NCBI RefSeq assembly: GCF_001189235.2
Contig: NZ_LFIP02000006.1
Coordinates: 248,001-312,000 of the forward strand
Origin: Bradyrhizobium embrapense
Lineage (GTDB): Bacteria; Pseudomonadota; Alphaproteobacteria; Rhizobiales; Xanthobacteraceae
Direction of reading: 5' to 3'
DNA length: 64,000 bases
This document shows positions 59,288 through 64,000 of this stretch, piece after piece; positions within the stretch are counted from its first letter, which is position 1, and the number at the start of each line of letters is the position of its first letter. The notes under the pieces are model-generated. The model was not told where the DNA came from. It did not search any database and saw only the letters and a program-made list of their open reading frames with translations. A program made the translations under genes and the position numbers.

Positions 59288-59490
59288 CCGGCAATGTCGT
59301 GGTCGCAATCGCCCCGGAATGCAAGCCGGATCCGGTCTGGCCGGCGCAGGTCAGAACCAGCTGCCCGGAATGCGCCGCCCGGCTCTCGCTGCTGCGCGTG
59401 ATTCCCGGCCGCGCCGCCGAATACTGGACCATGCGCTGCGACGGCTGCGGCGCGATTCATCTCGACATCGTCGACCTGCCGCGCGCCTGA
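59284..59490 (+). CDS. Small zinc-ribbon protein
   Basis: A 68-residue protein starting with GTG inside the previous stop (GTGA). Two CxxC knuckles, TSCPECAARLSLLRVI and MRCDGCGAIHLDIVDL, are spaced like a zinc ribbon. An additional Cys lies in APECKPDP. It has no signal or membrane segment. A frame reaching upstream to 59113 exists but crosses the preceding gene. Translational coupling suggests the two small proteins work together; function is unknown. Confidence 0.65.
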   Translation: MTGNVVVAIAPECKPDPVWPAQVRTSCPECAARLSLLRVIPGRAAEYWTMRCDGCGAIHLDIVDLPRA

Positions 59491-59602
59491 GGCGCCGGAA
59501 CGCGCCGCCTGCTGACAGCCTGCTGTCAGCAGCCTCGCCTGCGCGCCAATCCCACCGTCGATTGCCCTTTTCTCGCTGCCGGACTCGTCCCATATTCCGG
59601 CC

Positions 59603-62578
59603 ATGGCGAAAGCACCGAACACTCCGAAAAAGCCCGGCAAATCCCCCAAATCCAAGGCACACCGGCCCGAAGTCCAACCGATCGGACCGGCACTGGCCGA
59701 GCTGCTCAATCCCGCGATCAATCGCGGCGATGCGGGCATGGGTTCGGGCACCGGCCTGCAGCCGCCGCCGGACAATTCCTGGGATCGCCGCGCCGGCGGC
59801 GAGGCCGCGGCGCATCGCGCGCGGGCGTCGACGCCTAAGAACTTCCCCCAGAGTTCCGCCGATCCCTATCCGATGCCGTTGCGACAAAATCCGCAACCGC
59901 CGGGCGCGCGAACCAGACCCGAGGGGCTCGATGAAGCCCCGCAGGCCAATTACGGCACCTCGGCCACGATCCCGACGCTCGATCCGGAACTGGCGCGGCA
60001 GCTCGGCTTGCCGACCGCCGAGGACGATGACGAGGCGCTGGCTCGTCCGCCGCGCAGCAAGATGGAGGCGCTCGGGGTCAAGGCGACCGCCGACGCGCTG
60101 GAGAACCTGATCCGCGACGGCCGCCCCGAGTTCCGCAAGGACGACGGCTCGATGCGGGTGTGGACCCCGCACCGGCCGCCGCGCCCGGAGAAGTCCGAAG
60201 GCGGCGTGCGCTTCGAGATCAAATCGTCCTACGAGCCGAAGGGCGACCAGCCGACTGCGATCGCTGAACTGGTCGAAGGCATCGGCCGCAACGACCGCAC
60301 CCAGGTGCTGCTCGGCGTCACCGGCTCGGGCAAGACCTACACCATGGCCAAGGTGATCGAGGCGACGCAGCGCCCGGCGCTGATCCTGGCGCCGAACAAG
60401 ACGCTGGCCGCGCAGCTCTATGGCGAATTCAAGAGCTTCTTCCCCGACAACGCGGTCGAGTATTTCGTCAGCTATTACGACTACTACCAGCCCGAGGCCT
60501 ATGTGCCGCGGACCGACACCTATATCGAGAAGGATTCCTCGATCAACGAGCAGATCGACCGCATGCGCCACTCGGCGACGCGCGCGCTGCTCGAACGCGA
60601 CGACGTCATCATCGTCGCTTCGGTGTCCTGCATCTACGGTATCGGCTCGGTCGAGACCTATACCGCGATGACCTTCGCGCTCAAGAAGGGCGAGCGCATC
60701 GACCAGCGGCAGCTGATCGCAGACCTGGTCGCGCTGCAATACAAGCGCACCCAGGCCGATTTCACCCGCGGCACCTTCCGCGTCCGAGGCGATGTGATCG
60801 ACATCTTCCCGGCGCACTATGAGGACCGCGCCTGGCGCGTGAACCTGTTCGGCGACACCATCGAGACCATCGAGGAATTCGATCCGCTCACCGGCCACAA
60901 GCAGGACGAGCTCGAATTCATCAAGATGTACGCCAATTCGCACTATGTGACGCCGCGCCCGACCCTGGTGCAGGCAATCAAGTCGATCAAGTCGGAATTG
61001 AAGGCGCGGCTCGACCAGCTCAACGACCAGGGCCGACTCCTGGAGGCGCAGCGGCTCGAGCAGCGCACCACCTTCGACCTCGAGATGATGGAAGCGACCG
61101 GAAGCTGCGCCGGCATCGAGAACTATTCGCGCTACCTCACCGGCCGCCGCCCCGGCGAGCCGCCGCCGACGCTGTTCGAATACGTCCCCGACAACGCGCT
61201 GATCTTCGCCGACGAAAGCCACGTCACCATCCCGCAGATCGGCGCCATGTTCCGCGGCGACTTCCGCCGCAAGGCGACGCTCGCCGAATACGGCTTCCGC
61301 CTGCCCTCCTGCATGGACAACCGCCCGCTCCGCTTCGAGGAATGGGACATGATGCGGCCGCAGACCGTCGCAGTGTCGGCAACGCCGAGCGGCTGGGAGC
61401 TCAACGAAAGCGGCGGCGTGTTCGTCGAGCAGGTGATCCGCCCGACCGGGCTGATTGATCCGCCGGTCAATATTCGCCCGGCCCGCACCCAGGTCGACGA
61501 CCTCGTCGGCGAGGTCCGTGCCACAGCGGCCGCCGGCTATCGCTCGCTGATCACGGTGCTCACCAAGCGCATGGCGGAGGACCTCACCGAATATCTGCAT
61601 GAGCAGGGCATCCGCGTCCGCTACATGCACTCAGACATCGACACCATCGAGCGCATCGAGATCATCAGGGATCTCCGCCTCGGCGCGTTCGACGCGCTGG
61701 TCGGCATCAATCTGCTGCGCGAGGGCCTCGACATTCCCGAATGCGCGCTGGTCGCGATCCTCGACGCCGACAAGGAAGGTTTTCTGCGCAGCGAGACCTC
61801 GTTGATCCAGACCATCGGCCGTGCCGCGCGCAACGTCGACGGCAAGGTGATCCTCTATGCCGACCAGATGACCGGCTCGATGGAGCGCGCCATCGCCGAA
61901 ACCAACCGCCGCCGCGAGAAGCAGGTCGAGTACAACGAGGCCAACGGCATCACGCCGGAGAGCGTCAAGAAGTCGATCGGCGACATCCTCAACTCGGTCT
62001 ATGAGCGCGACCACGTGCTGGTCGAGATCGGCGACGGCGGCAAGGGGAATTCATGGGCCGACGACGTGATCTCGATCGGGCACAATTTCGAGGCGGTTCT
62101 CAGCGACCTCGAAACCCGGATGCGCGAGGCCGCCGCCGACCTGAACTTCGAGGAAGCCGCGCGGCTGCGCGACGAGGTCAAGCGGCTGCGCGCCACCGAG
62201 ATGGCCGTGGTCGACGACCCCACCGCCAAGCAGCGCAACGTCCAGAAGCAGGCCGGCGCCTATGCCGGCACCAGAAAATACGGCGATGCCGCCAACCTGC
62301 CGGTCAGTACGCTGAAGAACAAGTCCGCGCAGACCTCGCTCAAGGCAAGCCGCGGCGGCAAGTCCGGCTCACGCGTACACAAGCCCGACCTCGACGAGAT
62401 GCACGGCCCGGAATCGCTGCCCTTCCGCCCCGGCGGCGCGCTGCCGGCAAAGCCGTTCGGCACCACGAGCCGCATCATCCAGCCGACCGACTCCCGGCAG
62501 TCGGGCCCGGAGTTCGGGCCGTCGCCGCGGTCTAGCGGAGGAACGCCGGGCAAGCGCGGCGGGTGGAAGAAAAGGTAG
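59603..62578 (+). CDS. uvrB: Excinuclease ABC subunit B with long N-terminal extension
   Basis: A 991-residue nucleotide-excision-repair helicase. Residues ~1-200 are a Pro/Lys-rich, probably disordered extension. The UvrB core starts near 205, with Walker A GVTGSGKTYT (~238), the damage-sensing beta-hairpin YYDYYQPEAYVP, Walker B LIFADESHVT, and helicase motif RYMHSDIDTIERIEIIRD. The UVR motif (LETRMREAAADLNFEEAARL) is at ~835 and a ~125-residue charged tail follows. E. coli UvrB is about 670 residues. The pattern is usual for this genus. Confidence 0.96.
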   Translation: MAKAPNTPKKPGKSPKSKAHRPEVQPIGPALAELLNPAINRGDAGMGSGTGLQPPPDNSWDRRAGGEAAAHRARASTPKNFPQSSADPYPMPLRQNPQPPGARTRPEGLDEAPQANYGTSATIPTLDPELARQLGLPTAEDDDEALARPPRSKMEALGVKATADALENLIRDGRPEFRKDDGSMRVWTPHRPPRPEKSEGGVRFEIKSSYEPKGDQPTAIAELVEGIGRNDRTQVLLGVTGSGKTYTMAKVIEATQRPALILAPNKTLAAQLYGEFKSFFPDNAVEYFVSYYDYYQPEAYVPRTDTYIEKDSSINEQIDRMRHSATRALLERDDVIIVASVSCIYGIGSVETYTAMTFALKKGERIDQRQLIADLVALQYKRTQADFTRGTFRVRGDVIDIFPAHYEDRAWRVNLFGDTIETIEEFDPLTGHKQDELEFIKMYANSHYVTPRPTLVQAIKSIKSELKARLDQLNDQGRLLEAQRLEQRTTFDLEMMEATGSCAGIENYSRYLTGRRPGEPPPTLFEYVPDNALIFADESHVTIPQIGAMFRGDFRRKATLAEYGFRLPSCMDNRPLRFEEWDMMRPQTVAVSATPSGWELNESGGVFVEQVIRPTGLIDPPVNIRPARTQVDDLVGEVRATAAAGYRSLITVLTKRMAEDLTEYLHEQGIRVRYMHSDIDTIERIEIIRDLRLGAFDALVGINLLREGLDIPECALVAILDADKEGFLRSETSLIQTIGRAARNVDGKVILYADQMTGSMERAIAETNRRREKQVEYNEANGITPESVKKSIGDILNSVYERDHVLVEIGDGGKGNSWADDVISIGHNFEAVLSDLETRMREAAADLNFEEAARLRDEVKRLRATEMAVVDDPTAKQRNVQKQAGAYAGTRKYGDAANLPVSTLKNKSAQTSLKASRGGKSGSRVHKPDLDEMHGPESLPFRPGGALPAKPFGTTSRIIQPTDSRQSGPEFGPSPRSSGGTPGKRGGWKKR

Positions 62579-62581
62579 AGC

Positions 62582-62998
62582 ATGACGCGCGCCGAGCTTC
62601 TCGCCTTCCTGCGGATGCATCGGCTCGCGGTGGTCAGCTCGGTCCACGACGGCGCGCCGCAGGCCGCCCTCGTCGGCATCGCGGTCAGCGACGACATCGA
62701 GATCATCTTCGACACGCTGACGACCTCACGCAAATATCAGAACCTCCGCACCGATCCCCGCGCAGCATTTGTAGTTGGCTGGGACGCCGAGCAGACCGCG
62801 CAACTCGAGGGCATCGCCGACTTTCCAACCGGCACGGAGCTCGCCGCGTGCAAGCAGGTCTATTTCGCAGCATGGCCCGACGGGCCTGAGCGCGAGACCT
62901 GGCCCAACATCGGCTATGTCCGCGTGAGGCCGCGCTGGATGAGGTTCAGCGATTTTGGTGCGGCGCCGGCGAGAATTGAGGAGATGCAGCTGCCATAG
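62582..62998 (+). CDS. Pyridoxamine 5'-phosphate oxidase-like FMN protein
   Basis: A 138-residue split-barrel protein: ELLAFLRMHRLAVVSSVHDG, APQAALVGIAVSDDIEIIFD, TLTTSRKYQNLRTDPRAAFV, and PRWMRFSDFGAAPARI near the end. The fold binds FMN or F420-like cofactors, but activity is unknown. It begins three bases after the uvrB stop and is probably co-transcribed. Confidence 0.9.
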   Translation: MTRAELLAFLRMHRLAVVSSVHDGAPQAALVGIAVSDDIEIIFDTLTTSRKYQNLRTDPRAAFVVGWDAEQTAQLEGIADFPTGTELAACKQVYFAAWPDGPERETWPNIGYVRVRPRWMRFSDFGAAPARIEEMQLP

Positions 62999-63026
62999 GC
63001 AGCGCGATCACTAGGCCTCATTCCAA

Positions 63027-63527
63027 TCAGACCACACCGAACGCGGCATGGTACTTTACATCTCCGCGCGGCGGTATCCCGTTCAACACCAGCCACTGAA
63101 AGTACCGGCTTGGCTTACCGCCGTAGGTCAGCCAGCGATCATCGAGGAAGCAGAAGCGACGGTGGTATGCGGGATCGCCGAGCACCACGCAGCCATCGGC
63201 GCCGAGTGCTGCAAGCCGGACAAGTCCCTCGCTGATCAATGCGCCACCGATGCCCTGGCGCTGCAGGTCGGGAGCGACAGAGACCGGGCCCAGGCCGTAC
63301 CAGCGACCGGGCGTGCGATCGATCTCGACCTGCGAGAACGCGACGTGGCCGACGATCTCTCCGTCGTCGGACGTCGCCACCAGCGAGAGCGTCAGCGCGC
63401 CGGCCTTGCGCAGTGCCTCGACGATGCGCGCTTCGGTGCCGCTGCTGTGCGGCGCGGCCGCGAATGCGGCCGTCGTAATGCGGCTGATCGCGGCGGCGTC
63501 TTCATCGCGTTCGTCCCTGATCTGCAT
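63027..63527 (-). CDS. GNAT-family N-acetyltransferase
   Basis: A 166-residue acetyltransferase of the YhbS type: RIVEALRKAGALTLSLVATS, GEIVGHVAFSQVEIDRTPGR, the acetyl-CoA loop LQRQGIGGALISEGLVRLAA, and VLGDPAYHRRFCFLDDRWLT. The subgroup acts on small substrates or tRNA-linked groups; substrate unknown here. It is convergent with the PNPOx-like gene, with 28 bases between stops. Confidence 0.92.
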   Translation of the reverse strand: MQIRDERDEDAAAISRITTAAFAAAPHSSGTEARIVEALRKAGALTLSLVATSDDGEIVGHVAFSQVEIDRTPGRWYGLGPVSVAPDLQRQGIGGALISEGLVRLAALGADGCVVLGDPAYHRRFCFLDDRWLTYGGKPSRYFQWLVLNGIPPRGDVKYHAAFGVV

Positions 63528-63564
63528 GCGTGCAGATAAGGCCGACCGGCGGCGCAGTGCAAGC

Positions 63565-63951
63565 TCAGCCGACGCTGACGACCGCGACCGCCAGCAGCGA
63601 CATCATGAGCATCGTGGTCATGAGCTGCAGCGAGACGCCGGGCTGGCTCCGCCATTGCGCGATCTTCTCGGAGAACGACAGGCTCGCATCGAAGAAGACA
63701 GGCGCGTGGATGTGCACGAAGCGCTGCGGGAATTTGGCGGCGAGCCACGGCGTGATCGCGGCATAAACCAGCGAGGCAAGCACGACGAAGATCGCGGTGC
63801 CGTAGCGTTCGCCGACGATTTCCGGGGCGTCGACCATCTTCAGCAGCAGCACGGCAGCGGCGAAGGTCGGCAGGCCCTGCAGGATGGCGGTGAGCGCAAA
63901 GCCTTCGAGCCGGTTCTGCGCAGGTGACTTCGGTGCAGCGATGGCGTTCAT
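63565..63951 (-). CDS. Small hypothetical membrane protein
   Basis: A 128-residue protein with three or four hydrophobic segments: FALTAILQGLPTFAAAVLLL, GTAIFVVLASLVYAAITPWL and LMTTMLMMSLLAVAVVSVG. A polar loop (FPQRFVHIHAPVFFDASLSF) lies in the middle. I do not recognise a family. It is upstream of the GNAT gene on the same strand with a 37-bp gap. Confidence 0.75.
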   Translation of the reverse strand: MNAIAAPKSPAQNRLEGFALTAILQGLPTFAAAVLLLKMVDAPEIVGERYGTAIFVVLASLVYAAITPWLAAKFPQRFVHIHAPVFFDASLSFSEKIAQWRSQPGVSLQLMTTMLMMSLLAVAVVSVG

Positions 63952-64000
63952 GGCGGCGATCCCTTCTCATCGGGTGATCCGATGCCGCCACGCTAGCCGC

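Noticed and set aside
59351..61630. 759-codon open frame opposite uvrB
   Set aside because: It is an antisense shadow; the plus-strand UvrB motifs are unmistakable.
1..64000. CRISPR array, prophage, insertion sequence or genomic island
   Set aside because: No regularly spaced repeats, no transposase, integrase or phage genes, and no tRNA-adjacent direct repeats were seen.

Overview
The window is high-GC chromosomal DNA of an alphaproteobacterium, almost certainly Bradyrhizobium or a close relative in the Nitrobacteraceae. The evidence is the hmu haem-uptake locus with a HemP/HmuP protein, the DUF992 and Omp25-like envelope proteins, the UvrB with a long N-terminal extension, and several families of palindromic intergenic repeats of the kind scattered through Bradyrhizobium genomes. 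I see no rRNA, tRNA, transposase, integrase, CRISPR array or phage gene; this is mostly core chromosome.

Layout. 1-5200: end of a DMT permease, a LysR regulator divergent from an NTF2-like protein, a Cache-domain chemotaxis receptor and a 2-hydroxyacid dehydrogenase. 5356-8699: a sugar-type ABC importer (binding protein plus two permeases, no ATPase). 8920-17724: the haem acquisition region. On the minus strand are hmuR, a small haem monooxygenase-like protein, hutX, exbB, exbD and tonB. Divergent on the plus strand are hmuP, hmuT, hmuU and hmuV. Together they cover outer-membrane uptake, energising, periplasmic capture, inner-membrane import and cytosolic handling of haem. 17833-25023: a phytase-like secreted protein behind a probable PHO box, a membrane protein, a MuiA-family protein, an MFS exporter with its divergent MarR regulator, and a thiolase. 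25277-28196: serC and serA (serine synthesis), with a folded leader RNA in front of serC. 28290-34010: small proteins, GNAT, GST, two Omp25-like proteins and glmM.

34134-44900: an FMN-dependent alpha-hydroxyacid dehydrogenase, two paralogous exported proteins, aroE, a YoaK-type membrane protein, an EF-G-like GTPase lacking the catalytic histidine, two DUF992 proteins, an aspartate-type aminotransferase and a GST. 45080-53638: two tiny one-helix membrane proteins, a DUF486 protein, a PAS protein, GNAT, the DUF1800/DUF1501 pair, a Cys-rich protein overlapping a HAD phosphatase, a frameshifted small gene, and a TetR regulator divergent from an enoyl-CoA hydratase. 53759-64000: a YfcG-type GST, a Tat-exported metallo-hydrolase coupled to a SCO protein, a LysR overlapping a flavoprotein, two coupled small proteins, uvrB, a PNPOx-like protein, GNAT and a small membrane protein.

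The least ordinary signals are the serC leader (a compact three-way junction that would hide the ribosome binding site), the PHO box before the phytase-like gene, the operator-like dyads in the hmu, MarR and TetR intergenic regions, the histidine-less EF-G paralogue, the ABC importer without an ATPase, the repeats that abut the stop codons of exbD and tonB, and several tiny genes below usual annotation cut-offs. I found no clear multi-gene system of an entirely new type. All identifications are by reading sequence and recalling families; no searches were run.
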